NCBI RefSeq assembly: GCF_034120055.1
Contig: NZ_CP139368.1
Location: forward strand, 2,604,001-2,668,000
DNA: 64,000 bases
Source of the DNA: Microbacterium rhizosphaerae
GTDB taxonomy: Bacteria > Actinomycetota > Actinomycetes > Actinomycetales > Microbacteriaceae
Direction of reading: 5' to 3'
Of the stretch, positions 8,236-18,870 are shown in pieces. How positions within the stretch are numbered: the first letter of the stretch is position 1; every line of letters begins with the position of its first letter. The translations under genes were made by a program, and so were the position numbers. The notes beneath the pieces are model-generated. The model had not been told where the DNA came from and ran no database searches. It was given only the letters and a program-made list of their open reading frames with translations.

Positions 8236-9672
8236 ATGCCAACTTCCACCTCCACCCGTGCGGCGTTCCTCGCGATCGCGCTCAGCGTCGCCTCCCTCGC
8301 CCTGCTGCAGAACCTCGTCATCCCCGTCATCCCGCTCATCAGCTCGGACTTCGGCGTGACGGCGGATGCGGCATCCTGGACGATCACGTCGTGGCTCATC
8401 GCCGCCGCGGTCGCCACCCCACTCCTCGGCCGCATCGGCGACCTGCGCGGACGTCGCAACACATTCCTCGTCGTCCTCGCGGTGGTCGCCATCGGCGACA
8501 TCGTCGCCTCGTACGCACCGACGCTCGGCGTGCTGATCTTCGCCCGCGTGCTGCAGGGCGTCGGCGGCGCGCTGTTCCCGCTCGCCTTCGGCCTGCTGCG
8601 CGACGTCATGCCGCGCGAGCGCCTCACCGGCGCGATCGGCGCCACCAGCGCCATCATCGGCATCGGCGGGGCCGCCGGCAGCGTGCTCGCGGGCCCTCTC
8701 GCCGGGCTCCTCGGCTGGCGCGGGATCTTCTCCGTACCGTTCGTGACAGCGGTGGCCGGCATCCTGCTCACCCTCGTCCTCGTGCCGGCCACCGGCACCC
8801 GCGCACAGGGCCGCGTCAACGTGCTCTCCGCGATCCTCCTGTCCGGCTGGCTGGTCGCCCTCCTCGTGCCGCTCAGCTCGGGCGCGCGCTGGGGATGGAG
8901 CGCTCCGCTCACGATCGGCCTGTTCGCCGCCGCGGCTGTGCTCTTCACCGCGTGGATCATCGCGGAACTGCGCTCCCGCAAGCCGCTCGTCGACCTGCGA
9001 CTCGTCGCGAGCCGCTCCATCTGGCCGGTGAACGCCGCCGGACTGCTCATCGGCGCCGCGGCGTTCGGCTTCTGGGGCTACCTGCCGCAGTTCCTCGAGA
9101 CGCCCGTCGCGTCGGGCTGGGGTCTCGGACTCGGCGTCCAGGGCGCCGGGCTCGCGCTGCTGCCGCTCCTGGTGGGCATGTCGAGCGTCGGATTCGCCAC
9201 AGGCGTCATCGCCCGGGTCATCCCGCTCCGGGTCATGATGGCGCTCGGGGCGCTGTTCATGGCCGGGGGCATCGTGTTCGCGATCACCGCGCACACATCG
9301 CTGTTCACCCTCGCCATCGCCGGCGGCCTGTTCGGTCTCGGCATCGGCCTGGCTTACGCGTCCTCCGCCAGCATCATCGTGGAGAGCGTGCCGGCCGACC
9401 GCACAGGCATCGCGACCGGCGTCAACGCCAACCTCCGCACGATCGGCTCGGCCATCGGGTCGGCCTTCACCACGGCGGTCGTGTTCGGCTCGGTCAAGGC
9501 CGGCGGCGCTCCCGCCCTCGACGGCTACACCGTCGCCTGGCTGACGCTCGCCGCCGCCGCGGTCATCGCGGGGATCATCGTGCTCGCCGTGCGCCCCGCG
9601 CGTCGGGACGCGGCCGTGACGGACGACACCGCCGAGGTCGAGCCCGCCGAGCTCTACGCCGAGGCCGCCTGA
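8236..9672 (+). CDS. MFS multidrug efflux transporter (DHA2 type)
   Basis: A 478-residue membrane protein, probably 14 helices. Helix 1 is LALLQNLVIPVIPLI, the A motif is GRIGDLRGRRNTF, and the C-type motif is in GAAGSVLAGPLAGLLGWRGIF. Length and motifs match proton-driven drug exporters of the EmrB/QacA class. The ATG at 8236 has GGAAGG upstream. It is divergent from a TetR gene and faces two operators, a standard inducible efflux arrangement. The acidic tail after RPARRDA is cytoplasmic. The substrate is unknown. Confidence 0.88.
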   Translation: MPTSTSTRAAFLAIALSVASLALLQNLVIPVIPLISSDFGVTADAASWTITSWLIAAAVATPLLGRIGDLRGRRNTFLVVLAVVAIGDIVASYAPTLGVLIFARVLQGVGGALFPLAFGLLRDVMPRERLTGAIGATSAIIGIGGAAGSVLAGPLAGLLGWRGIFSVPFVTAVAGILLTLVLVPATGTRAQGRVNVLSAILLSGWLVALLVPLSSGARWGWSAPLTIGLFAAAAVLFTAWIIAELRSRKPLVDLRLVASRSIWPVNAAGLLIGAAAFGFWGYLPQFLETPVASGWGLGLGVQGAGLALLPLLVGMSSVGFATGVIARVIPLRVMMALGALFMAGGIVFAITAHTSLFTLAIAGGLFGLGIGLAYASSASIIVESVPADRTGIATGVNANLRTIGSAIGSAFTTAVVFGSVKAGGAPALDGYTVAWLTLAAAAVIAGIIVLAVRPARRDAAVTDDTAEVEPAELYAEAA

Positions 9673-9681
9673 CCCGGCCCA

Positions 9682-9726
9682 CACACGAGCGCGCGCCCGG
9701 GGACTCGCCGGGCGCGCGCTCGTGTG
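9682..9726. terminator. Bidirectional terminator between MFS and ddaH
   Basis: A perfect 19-bp GC-rich stem (9682-9700 with 9708-9726) around a 7-base loop lies between two convergent genes, 9 bases after one stop and 7 before the other. No T-run is needed for this class in high-GC bacteria. Confidence 0.8.
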
Positions 9727-9733
9727 CGAAGGC

Positions 9734-10495
9734 TCAGGCGCGCACGCGCACCGAGAGACAGGTCACGCAGCCCTCGAGCTTCTCGAACTCCGAGATCGGC
9801 GTCGTGATCACCTCGAGACCGCGGTCGCGGAACAGCTGCGCGGTCTCCGGCGCATCCGACGACATGAGCACGGTCGCATCGTCGAGCACGACGACCGCCG
9901 TGCCGTGCTCCTCGGGCACGCCGAGGAACGACGGATAGACGCCCGGATCGTCGACCAGCGGTTCGTAGCCGATGATCGTGCCGTCCGGCAGCGCGGTGAC
10001 GCCGCTCTTGAGGTGCAGCACCTTGGTGACGGGCACGGCGACGACCTCCCACCCCCGCGGGGCGAGGTGCGCGCGCAGCTGCTCGATGCCGTCGTCGTTG
10101 GTGCGCAGGGTGCGGCCGACGTACACGGTGCGCCCGACCTTCAGGACGTCGCCGCCGTCGAGGGTTCCGGGCTGCGCGATCTGCACGGAGGGGATGCCGG
10201 CATCCTCGAGCGCCTCGCGCACCGTGTCGATCTCCCCACGGCGCGAGTCGGCGCCGGGGCGAGTGACCACGGCGATGTCGCCGAACATGACCACCGTATC
10301 CTCGACGAAGACGCCGTCCGCATGCTCGTCAGCGGCTGCGATGTCGATGACGTCCCACCCGCGCGCGCGATAGACGTCCACGTACCGCTCCCACTGCTCC
10401 CGCGCGAGATCGGCGTCGACCGGGACCCGTTCGATGTGGGTCAGCTCGCCCTCGGCGAGGCGCGGCGACGGACGACGTACGAGGAGTCGTGGCAT
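9734..10495 (-). CDS. ddaH: Dimethylargininase / arginine deiminase-like hydrolase
   Basis: A 253-residue guanidine-modifying enzyme of the DDAH family, which cleaves N-omega-methylated arginines to citrulline and methylamines. Substrate-site motifs: FVEDTVV (residues 63-69), TLDGGDVL (111-118), the catalytic His161 in VLHLKSG, and the catalytic Cys246 in GCVTCLS near the C-terminus. Length fits bacterial DDAH (about 254). An arginine deiminase-like role on free arginine is less likely because ADI is much longer. The gene appears leaderless (TAGGCT six bases before the ATG) and shares a terminator with the convergent MFS gene. Confidence 0.88.
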   Translation of the reverse strand: MPRLLVRRPSPRLAEGELTHIERVPVDADLAREQWERYVDVYRARGWDVIDIAAADEHADGVFVEDTVVMFGDIAVVTRPGADSRRGEIDTVREALEDAGIPSVQIAQPGTLDGGDVLKVGRTVYVGRTLRTNDDGIEQLRAHLAPRGWEVVAVPVTKVLHLKSGVTALPDGTIIGYEPLVDDPGVYPSFLGVPEEHGTAVVVLDDATVLMSSDAPETAQLFRDRGLEVITTPISEFEKLEGCVTCLSVRVRA

Positions 10496-10501
10496 CCCTT
10501 C

Positions 10502-10507
10502 AGCCTA
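10502..10507 (-). promoter_or_regulatory. -10 box of ddaH, leaderless spacing
   Basis: TAGGCT ends six bases before the ddaH ATG. Confidence 0.5.
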
Positions 10508-10525
10508 GCCGCGGCCGATCAGGCG

Positions 10526-11824
10526 TCAGACGGTGCCCGGGTAGTCGCGGCGTACGGCGCCCGTGTAGAGCTGCTGCGGGCGGCCGATCTTCGTGTGCGT
10601 GTCGGTGCCGGCCTCACGCCACTGCGCCAGCCAGCCGGGCAGGCGCCCGATCGCGAAGAGCACCGTGAACATGCGGGTCGGGAAGCCCATCGCCTTGTAG
10701 ATGACACCCGTGTAGAAGTCCACGTTCGGGTAGAGCCGACGCTCGCGGAAGTAGTCGTCGTTGAGGGCGATCTCCTCGAGCTCCTTCGCGAGATCGAGCA
10801 ACGGGTCGCTGATGCCGAGCTCGGCCAGCACCTCGTCCGCGGACTCCTTGACGAGCTTGGCGCGCGGGTCGTAGTTCTTGTAGACCCGGTGGCCGAAGCC
10901 CATGAGCTTGACGCCGTCCTCCTTGTTCTTCACGCGCTCGACGAAGCGCTGGACGCTCTCGCCGGATTCGCGGATGCGTCCGAGCATCTCGAGGACCGCC
11001 TCGTTGGCGCCTCCGTGCAGCGGCCCGTAGAGGGCGTTGATGCCGGCGGAGATCGAGGAGAACTGGTTGGCGCCCGTGGAGCCGACCAGGCGCACCGTGG
11101 ACGTGGACGCGTTCTGCTCGTGGTCCTCGTGGAGGATCAGCAGGCGCTCGAGCGCACGGGACATCACCGGGTTGACCTCGTACGGCTCCGACATGACGCC
11201 GAAGTTGAGCTTGAGGAAGTTGTCGACGAAGCTCAGCGAGTTGTCCGGGTACAGGAACGCCTGCCCGATGCTCTTCTTGTGCGCGTACGCGGCGATCACG
11301 GGAAGCTTCGCGAGCATCCGCACGGTGTTGAGCTCGATGTGCTCCGGGTTGTGCGGGTCGGACTCGTTCTCGTAATAGGTCGAAAGCGCCGAGACGGCCG
11401 ACGAGAGGACGGACATCGGGTGCGCGGTGTGCGGGAGCGCCGAGAAGAAGCGCTTGAGGTCTTCGTGCAGCAGGGTGTGGTGACGGATGCGCTCGTCGAA
11501 GTCGGCGAGCTGGTCGGCGGTCGGGAGCTCTCCGTAGATCAGGAGCCACGCGACCTCGAGGTACGTGCTGTTCTTCGCGAGCTGCTCGATGGGATAGCCG
11601 CGGTACCGCAGGATGCCTTGGTCGCCGTCGATGAACGTGATCGCCGAGCGGGTCGCCGCGGTGTTCACGAAACCGTAATCGAGGGCCGTGAGGCCGGTCT
11701 GCCGGGTCAGCGTCGACAGATCGATGCTCGGGTGCCCCTCTGTGCCGCGCAGGATCGGCAGCTCGGCGGTCGTCTCGCCGATGGTGAGAGTCGCGAGCTC
11801 CGGCTGGGTGGCCGCATCAGTCAC
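10526..11824 (-). CDS. gltA: Citrate synthase
   Basis: A 432-residue type II citrate synthase that condenses acetyl-CoA and oxaloacetate at the head of the TCA cycle. Recognisable elements are YRGYPIEQLA, GPLHGGANEAVLEML (catalytic His region), MGFGHRVYKNYDPRA and the C-terminal RPQQLYTG. The GTG at 11824 was chosen because a near-perfect AAGGAGG stands six bases upstream; an in-frame ATG 16 codons earlier lacks one and gives a non-homologous start. It is monocistronic with its own promoter at 11912-11941. Confidence 0.96.
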   Translation of the reverse strand: MTDAATQPELATLTIGETTAELPILRGTEGHPSIDLSTLTRQTGLTALDYGFVNTAATRSAITFIDGDQGILRYRGYPIEQLAKNSTYLEVAWLLIYGELPTADQLADFDERIRHHTLLHEDLKRFFSALPHTAHPMSVLSSAVSALSTYYENESDPHNPEHIELNTVRMLAKLPVIAAYAHKKSIGQAFLYPDNSLSFVDNFLKLNFGVMSEPYEVNPVMSRALERLLILHEDHEQNASTSTVRLVGSTGANQFSSISAGINALYGPLHGGANEAVLEMLGRIRESGESVQRFVERVKNKEDGVKLMGFGHRVYKNYDPRAKLVKESADEVLAELGISDPLLDLAKELEEIALNDDYFRERRLYPNVDFYTGVIYKAMGFPTRMFTVLFAIGRLPGWLAQWREAGTDTHTKIGRPQQLYTGAVRRDYPGTV

Positions 11825-11911
11825 GGCGCCTCCTTGCGATTTCTGGTCGTGGGGGGTGCGTCCGGCGGTCATGCCGGAACTGCGGATGCGGCAGATGGCC
11901 GAACCTTTTAC

Positions 11912-11941
11912 AGCCTAATGCGCGCACACGACTACGTTGAA
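11912..11941 (-). promoter_or_regulatory. Promoter of gltA
   Basis: Read on the minus strand, TTCAAC (11936-11941) and TAGGCT (11912-11917) are 18 bases apart, giving a 5' leader of about 80 bases before the GTG. Confidence 0.5.
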
Positions 11942-11989
11942 CGCCACCAAAGGATGGCACGTATGGATGGAGGACCCCTACGAACCTGG

Positions 11990-13108
11990 TCAGCCGACGG
12001 CTGCAGACGCGCGCAGACGGGCAGCCGCGGCATCCACCCGCTCATCCGTCGCCGTGAGCGACAGGCGCACGTGCTGCGGGAAGTGCGTTCCGTAGAAATG
12101 CCCGGGACCGGCCAGGATGCCGAGTCCCGCGAGCCGATCCAGGCTCTCCCACGCGTCGCGGCCCTCCGTGGCCCAGAGGTAGAGGCCCGCCTCGCTGTGG
12201 TCGACCCGGAAGCCCGCCGCCTCGATCGCCGGCCTCAGCACGTCGCGCCGTCTCCGGTACAGCTCGCGCTGCCGCGCGACGTGCGCGTCGTCGCGCAGCG
12301 CGGCCGCCATCGCGGCCTGCACGGGAGCCGGCACCATGAGTCCGAGGTGCTTCCGCGCCGTGACGAGGCGCGAGACGATGGCGCCATCGCCCGCCACGAA
12401 TGCTGCGCGATAGCCGGCGAGGTTGGACTGCTTGCTGAGCGAGTAGACCGAGAGCACGCCGTCCAGCGCGGATCCCGCGACCCGCGGGTCGAGCACCGAC
12501 GGGATCGGCTCCCGATCCCACGGCGCATCCCAGCCCAGCTCGGCATAGCACTCGTCGCCGGCGACGACCGCACCGAGCTCGCGAGCACGGTCGACCGCCG
12601 AGCGGAGGCTGTCGGCTTCCAGCACCCGTCCGTCAGGGTTGCCCGGCGAGTTCAGCCAGACCAGGCGCGTCGCCTCCGGCCACTGCCCCGGGTCGTCCGA
12701 TGCGAACGGGGTGGCGCCGACCAGGCGCGCGCCGACCTCGTATGTCGGATAGGCGGCGCGCGGATGCACGACGACGTCACCGTGACCGAGCCCGAGGAGC
12801 AGCGGCAGCAGCGCGACGAGCTCCTTGGAGCCGATCGTCGGGACGACCTGCTCGCGGGTCAGCCCGGGGACCCCCCGACGGCGCGCGTACCAGTCGACGA
12901 TCGCGTCGCGCAGATCCGCGGTGCCGACGGTCTGCGGGTACGCGTGTGCATCCGTCGCCGCCGTCAGAGCGTCGACGACGACGGCGGGCGTCGGGTCGAC
13001 GGGTGATCCGATCGACAGATCGACGATGCCGTCCGGGTGGCTGCGGGCGCGGGCGGCGTAGGGCGCGACCGCATCCCACGGGTAGTCGGCGAGATCGGCG
13101 ACGCCCAT
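11990..13108 (-). CDS. dapC: Succinyldiaminopimelate transaminase
   Basis: A 372-residue class I/II PLP aminotransferase. It converts N-succinyl-2-amino-6-ketopimelate to N-succinyl-LL-DAP using glutamate, the step between DapD and DapE. Visible motifs: SIGSPVDPTP near residue 33, NSPGNPDG, GDECYAELGW, the Schiff-base lysine in SLSKQSNLAGYR, and RLSLTATDERV at the end. It follows fdxA by 27 bases, the usual actinobacterial pairing, which supports the DapC assignment over generic aspartate aminotransferase. Confidence 0.92.
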   Translation of the reverse strand: MGVADLADYPWDAVAPYAARARSHPDGIVDLSIGSPVDPTPAVVVDALTAATDAHAYPQTVGTADLRDAIVDWYARRRGVPGLTREQVVPTIGSKELVALLPLLLGLGHGDVVVHPRAAYPTYEVGARLVGATPFASDDPGQWPEATRLVWLNSPGNPDGRVLEADSLRSAVDRARELGAVVAGDECYAELGWDAPWDREPIPSVLDPRVAGSALDGVLSVYSLSKQSNLAGYRAAFVAGDGAIVSRLVTARKHLGLMVPAPVQAAMAAALRDDAHVARQRELYRRRRDVLRPAIEAAGFRVDHSEAGLYLWATEGRDAWESLDRLAGLGILAGPGHFYGTHFPQHVRLSLTATDERVDAAAARLRASAAVG

Positions 13109-13135
13109 GTCAGCGCGCCCGGGTCTCGAGGAACG

Positions 13136-13456
13136 TCACGGCGCCTGCGGCGGGAGGGCGGCGATGATCGGGTGATCCTTGTGGATGACACCCACCTTCG
13201 CGGCGCCGCCGGGCGAGCCGATGTCGTCGAAGAACTCGACGTTGGCCTTGTAGTAGTCCTGCCACTCGTCGGGCAGGTCGTCCTCGTAATAGATCGCTTC
13301 GACGGGGCACACGGGCTCGCAGGCTCCGCAGTCCACGCACTCATCCGGATGGATGTAGAGCGAGCGCTCCCCCTCGTAGATGCAGTCCACGGGACACTCG
13401 TCGATGCAGGCACGGTCCTTCACATCGACGCAGGGAAGAGCGATCACATACGTCAC
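13136..13456 (-). CDS. fdxA: 7Fe ferredoxin
   Basis: A 106-residue low-potential ferredoxin with one [3Fe-4S] and one [4Fe-4S] cluster. The Cys motifs are [17 protein letters not shown] (residues 9-25) and [15 protein letters not shown], followed by the conserved [17 protein letters not shown] tail. The start is the GTG at 13456, giving the invariant TYVIALPC beginning; a longer frame has no supporting homology. There is no Shine-Dalgarno; instead TAGACT stands seven bases upstream, so the mRNA is probably leaderless. It heads an operon with dapC. Confidence 0.96.
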   Translation of the reverse strand: MTYVIALPCVDVKDRACIDECPVDCIYEGERSLYIHPDECVDCGACEPVCPVEAIYYEDDLPDEWQDYYKANVEFFDDIGSPGGAAKVGVIHKDHPIIAALPPQAP

Positions 13457-13463
13457 GTCTGTC

Positions 13464-13469
13464 AGTCTA
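13464..13469 (-). promoter_or_regulatory. -10 box of fdxA, built on the upstream stop codon
   Basis: TAGACT begins with the TAG stop codon of the upstream membrane protein gene and ends seven bases before the fdxA GTG. Confidence 0.6.
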
Positions 13470-13865
13470 GTTGCCCGCGGTGACCCCATTACGGGATCGG
13501 TCCGGCCACACGACGACGAGGATGGTCATGACCGGAACCGCGATCGTCCACACGAGTCCGAGGTTGATTCCGGCCAGCTCGTCGAGCTTGCCCGATGGCA
13601 CGATGACCGAGCCGCCCGGGCCGGTGCCCGAGAACACCAGGATCGCCGCGAACAGTCCGAACCCGCACGCCAGTGCAGCCCACCGGTCTCGCGTGAGCAG
13701 CCGCACGGCGAGAAGCAGAGCGGCGGCGCCGATGACGGCGAGGATCAGGCCGACGGGCACGGGGCCGACACGGTAGGCGTGAGCGATCGTGCCCGCAATC
13801 CCGAAGACACCGCCCGCCAGGAGCGCGACGATCCAGGTGACGAGGCGACTCCACGAGAAACTCAC
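13467..13865 (-). CDS. Four-helix membrane protein, function unknown
   Basis: A 132-residue protein that is mostly four hydrophobic helices (about residues 8-28, 36-56, 64-82, 101-120) with a short hydrophilic end. I do not recognise a named family with certainty. It sits directly upstream of fdxA in the same direction, and its TAG stop is part of the fdxA -10 box. The GTG at 13865 follows TAGACT by six bases, so this gene too looks leaderless. Confidence 0.8.
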   Translation of the reverse strand: MSFSWSRLVTWIVALLAGGVFGIAGTIAHAYRVGPVPVGLILAVIGAAALLLAVRLLTRDRWAALACGFGLFAAILVFSGTGPGGSVIVPSGKLDELAGINLGLVWTIAVPVMTILVVVWPDRSRNGVTAGN

Positions 13866-13871
13866 GCGGCA

Positions 13872-13877
13872 AGTCTA
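13872..13877 (-). promoter_or_regulatory. -10 box of the 132-residue membrane protein
   Basis: TAGACT ends six bases before the GTG at 13865. Confidence 0.5.
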
Positions 13878-13916
13878 GGACTCGGGTCGCACGGCGCCCG
13901 TCGCACGATGCTCGCC

Positions 13917-14231
13917 TCAGGCCGCCCAGCCCCACGGCCGGAGGAGCGCTGCCACCACGGCCGCCGCCGCCACGACGACGAGGAACGGCGCCCGCAGCAT
14001 GAGCAGGCCGGCTGCGACGAGCACCGCCGGGACGCGGGCGTCGACGACGATGGCCTGCCCCTGACCGAGCGTCTGCACCGCGACGAGCGCGGCCAGCAGC
14101 GCGACCGTCAGAAGATCCGCGGTGCGTGCCGGACGCGGCGCCTCGAGCACCTTCGCCGGCAGCAGGTACCCCGCCGTCTTCAAGAGGACGCAGGCGATGG
14201 ATGCGAGCAGCACGGCGTTCCAGAGCGTCAT
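13917..14231 (-). CDS. azlD: AzlD-type branched-chain amino acid exporter subunit
   Basis: A 104-residue protein with about four helices, the small partner of AzlC in LIV-E-type exporters of branched-chain amino acids. The pattern LLASIACVLLKTAGYLLP at the N-terminus and DARVPAVLVAAGLLMLRAPFL in the middle is typical of AzlD. The ATG at 14231 overlaps the azlC stop by 4 bases (ATGA), indicating translational coupling and equal amounts of both subunits. Confidence 0.88.
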   Translation of the reverse strand: MTLWNAVLLASIACVLLKTAGYLLPAKVLEAPRPARTADLLTVALLAALVAVQTLGQGQAIVVDARVPAVLVAAGLLMLRAPFLVVVAAAAVVAALLRPWGWAA

Positions 14232-14968
14232 GGCAGTCCCTCTCGCTCGGGCACGTCGTCGGGCTCGGCGACGGAAGCAGTGCCCCGTCCGAACCAGCCC
14301 ACCGCGATCGCGACGAGCGCGGCGATGATCACGGGCACGCCGGGCATGAGGACCGGCGTGAGGACCGTCGCCACCACGGCCGCGGCGACCCCGACGGCGA
14401 TGGGCTGCCTCCCGCGCAGCCGCGGCCACAGCAGCGCGAGGAACGCCGCGGCGGCCGCGGCATCCAGCCCGTACGCGCGCGGATCGCCCACGACGTTGCC
14501 CAGCAGCGCGCCGACGAGGGTCGTCGCATTCCAGCCGATGTAGATCGCGATGCCCGTGACCCAGAACCCGACGCGCCGGGCGTGCGAGCGCGTCTGGGCG
14601 AGGGAGATCGCCGTCGACTCGTCGATCGTGAACGGAACAGCGGCGACGCGGCGCCAGAACGTCGTGCCGACGATCGGAGCCATGCGCATCCCGTACGCCG
14701 CGTTGCGCACCCCGAGCATCGCCGCCGACGCGATCGCGGACGGCAGCGCGGCGAGGCCGCCGGCCCCGAACACGCCGATGAACGCGAACTGCGACCCTCC
14801 GGTGAACATCAGGAGGCTGAGGACGCAGGTCTGCCAGACATCCAGACCGGATGCCGTCGCCAGTGCCCCGAACGACACGCCGTACGCGCTCGTCGCCACC
14901 GCGACGCCGATGCCGGCGCGTGCGGCACGACGCGACTCGACGCGCGCGTCGTCGTCAGGAGGTGCCAC
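14228..14968 (-). CDS. azlC: AzlC-type branched-chain amino acid exporter subunit
   Basis: A 246-residue inner-membrane protein of the AzlC/LIV-E family. Diagnostic segments: YGVSFGALATASGL, MFTGGSQFAFIGVFG and LGVRNAAYGMRMAPIV, the last matching the conserved NARH/RN-Y-G region. It pairs with azlD as a two-gene operon. The GTG at 14968 follows TAGGCT by six bases with no ribosome site, so a leaderless start is likely. Azaleucine resistance named the family; the natural role is export of excess valine, leucine or isoleucine. Confidence 0.9.
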   Translation of the reverse strand: MAPPDDDARVESRRAARAGIGVAVATSAYGVSFGALATASGLDVWQTCVLSLLMFTGGSQFAFIGVFGAGGLAALPSAIASAAMLGVRNAAYGMRMAPIVGTTFWRRVAAVPFTIDESTAISLAQTRSHARRVGFWVTGIAIYIGWNATTLVGALLGNVVGDPRAYGLDAAAAAAFLALLWPRLRGRQPIAVGVAAAVVATVLTPVLMPGVPVIIAALVAIAVGWFGRGTASVAEPDDVPEREGLP

Positions 14969-14974
14969 CGGACG

Positions 14975-14980
14975 AGCCTA
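14975..14980 (-). promoter_or_regulatory. -10 box of azlC, leaderless spacing
   Basis: TAGGCT ends six bases before the azlC GTG. Confidence 0.5.
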
Positions 14981-15035
14981 GCGACGGAGGCGGACCGGAC
15001 GTGCGGGCCACCCGCGCGTCCGTGGCCGCGTGTCG

Positions 15036-16949
<1,914 letters not shown>

Positions 16950-17020
16950 GACGGTGTCCTTAGATCGGGGGATGCGCCCGGAATCGGGCCACCCTCCATC
17001 CTACCGTCAGGCGCACGACC

Positions 17021-18799
17021 TCACTCGTCGTCGTCGGAGACGAGCCCGAGCGCCTCCAGCCGGAGCGCGCGTCGTGCGTGCTGGATCTCCGGATCCGGCA
17101 CCGGCACCGCGGCCAGCAGGCGCTGCGTGTACGCCTCCTGGGGGTAGCGAAGGATCTGCTCGCGCGTCCCGACCTCGACGAGCTTGCCGTGCCGCATCAC
17201 GGCGATGCGATCGGCCAGCACGTCGATGACCGCGAGGTCGTGGGTCACGAACAGGCACGCGAACCCGCGCTCGCGCTGCAGCTCGCGCAGCAGCTCCAGC
17301 ACGGTCGCCTGCACGGACACGTCCAGGGCGCTCGTCGGCTCGTCGGCCACGAGCAGCCGCGGGTTCAGGGCGAGCGCGCGCGCGATTCCGACACGCTGCT
17401 TCTGACCGCCCGAGAGCTCGTGCGGGAAGCGGGACGCGTATTGACGCGGCAGGCGCACCGACTCCAGCAGATCCCGCACGCGCTTCTCGAGCGCGTTGCC
17501 CTTGACCTTCTCTGCGAGGAAGATCGGCTCGCCGAGAGACTGCCCGATCGTCATGCGGGGGTTCAGCGAGCTCGACGGGTCCTGGAAGACGATGCCGACG
17601 CTCTTGTGGAGGTGGTGGATGACCTCGCGCGTCGGCCTCGAGATGTCGACGCCGTCGACGACGAGAGAACCGGAGTGGATCGGCAGCAGACCGACCGTCG
17701 CGCGGCCGAGGGTCGTCTTTCCGGACCCGGATTCGCCCACGAGCCCGACGACCTCGCCCTCGTGGATCGTGAGGTCGATCTGGTCGGCCGCACGGAACGC
17801 CGGCACCCGACCACGCTTCGGGTACTCGATCGCGACGTCGGAGAACTGCACCACGACCGGGGCCTCGAGAGACTTCTCGTACTCGGCGAGGACGCGCTGG
17901 GCTTCGGCCGTCGTCGCGGCGGACTCGGCGTCCGCCAGCGCGGCGGTGATGTCGACCGCCTCGCTTTCGGCGCTGCCCTCTCCGAGACGGGGCACCGCAT
18001 CGAGCAACGCCCGGGTGTAGGGATGCTGCGGATTCGCGAACACGTCCTTGACGTCGCCGCGCTCGACGATCTCGCCGTTGCGCATGACGATGATGCGTTC
18101 GCCCATGTCCGCCACGACGCCCATGTCATGGGTGATGAGCAGGACGGCGGTTCCCAAGCGCTCCTGCAGCGACCGCATGAGCTCCAGGATCTCCGCCTGC
18201 ACCGTGACGTCGAGCGCCGTGGTCGGCTCGTCCGCGATGAGCAGCACGGGGTCGCACGCGACGGACTGCGCGATCATGGCGCGCTGACGCTGACCGCCGG
18301 AGAGCTGATGCGGGTAGGAGGCGAACGCCTTCTCGGGGTCGGGCAGCTCGACGAGGCTGAGCAGCTCGATCGCACGCGCGCGCGCCTCGGAGGGCGACAT
18401 CCCGAAGTGCTGCCGCAGGGTCTCGATGATCTGGAAGCCGACCGTGAGGACCGGGTTCAGGGCCGTCATCGGCTCCTGGAAGATCATCGAGATCTGCTTG
18501 CCGCGCACGCGCGTCATGTCGCGCGGCTTGAGGCCGATCAGCTCGCGGTTGCGGAGCTTGACACTCCCCTTGACGCGCGCGTTCTGCGGCAGCAGTCCGA
18601 GGATCGCCATGGAGCTGACGCTCTTGCCCGAGCCCGACTCGCCGACGATGGCGAGAACCTCCCCCGGTGCCACCGAGTACGAGATGTTCTTCGCCGCGGG
18701 AACCCAGATGTTGTCGACGGCGAAGTCGACGGTGAGGTCCTTCACCTCGAGCACGGGACCGGTCTCGGTGCGAGGGGTGGTGGGTGCGGGGGTGGTCAT
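17021..18799 (-). CDS. Peptide/oligopeptide ABC transporter, fused DppD-DppF ATPase
   Basis: A 592-residue protein with two ABC ATPase domains in one chain. Domain 1 (residues about 15-270) has Walker A GESGSGKSVS and signature LSGGQRQRAM; domain 2 (about 310-575) has GESGSGKTTLGR and LSGGQKQRVGI. Each domain is followed by the oligopeptide/dipeptide C-terminal motif region (for example HPYTRALLDAVPRLG). Fused DppDF ATPases are common in actinobacteria. It energises the permeases at 19479-22042, from which it is separated by an opposite-strand PH-domain gene, so it needs its own promoter. Confidence 0.93.
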   Translation of the reverse strand: MTTPAPTTPRTETGPVLEVKDLTVDFAVDNIWVPAAKNISYSVAPGEVLAIVGESGSGKSVSSMAILGLLPQNARVKGSVKLRNRELIGLKPRDMTRVRGKQISMIFQEPMTALNPVLTVGFQIIETLRQHFGMSPSEARARAIELLSLVELPDPEKAFASYPHQLSGGQRQRAMIAQSVACDPVLLIADEPTTALDVTVQAEILELMRSLQERLGTAVLLITHDMGVVADMGERIIVMRNGEIVERGDVKDVFANPQHPYTRALLDAVPRLGEGSAESEAVDITAALADAESAATTAEAQRVLAEYEKSLEAPVVVQFSDVAIEYPKRGRVPAFRAADQIDLTIHEGEVVGLVGESGSGKTTLGRATVGLLPIHSGSLVVDGVDISRPTREVIHHLHKSVGIVFQDPSSSLNPRMTIGQSLGEPIFLAEKVKGNALEKRVRDLLESVRLPRQYASRFPHELSGGQKQRVGIARALALNPRLLVADEPTSALDVSVQATVLELLRELQRERGFACLFVTHDLAVIDVLADRIAVMRHGKLVEVGTREQILRYPQEAYTQRLLAAVPVPDPEIQHARRALRLEALGLVSDDDE

Positions 18800-18870
18800 G
18801 AACGGATTCCTTCCGCGCGGAGCGAGCCTGTGGGCACGAACACGCGCACTGACGATGGGAGGATGAACTC

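Noticed and set aside
9722..13006. 1,094-codon plus-strand open frame opposite ddaH, gltA and dapC
   Set aside because: High GC removes stops on the antisense strand; the minus-strand proteins carry full catalytic motifs.
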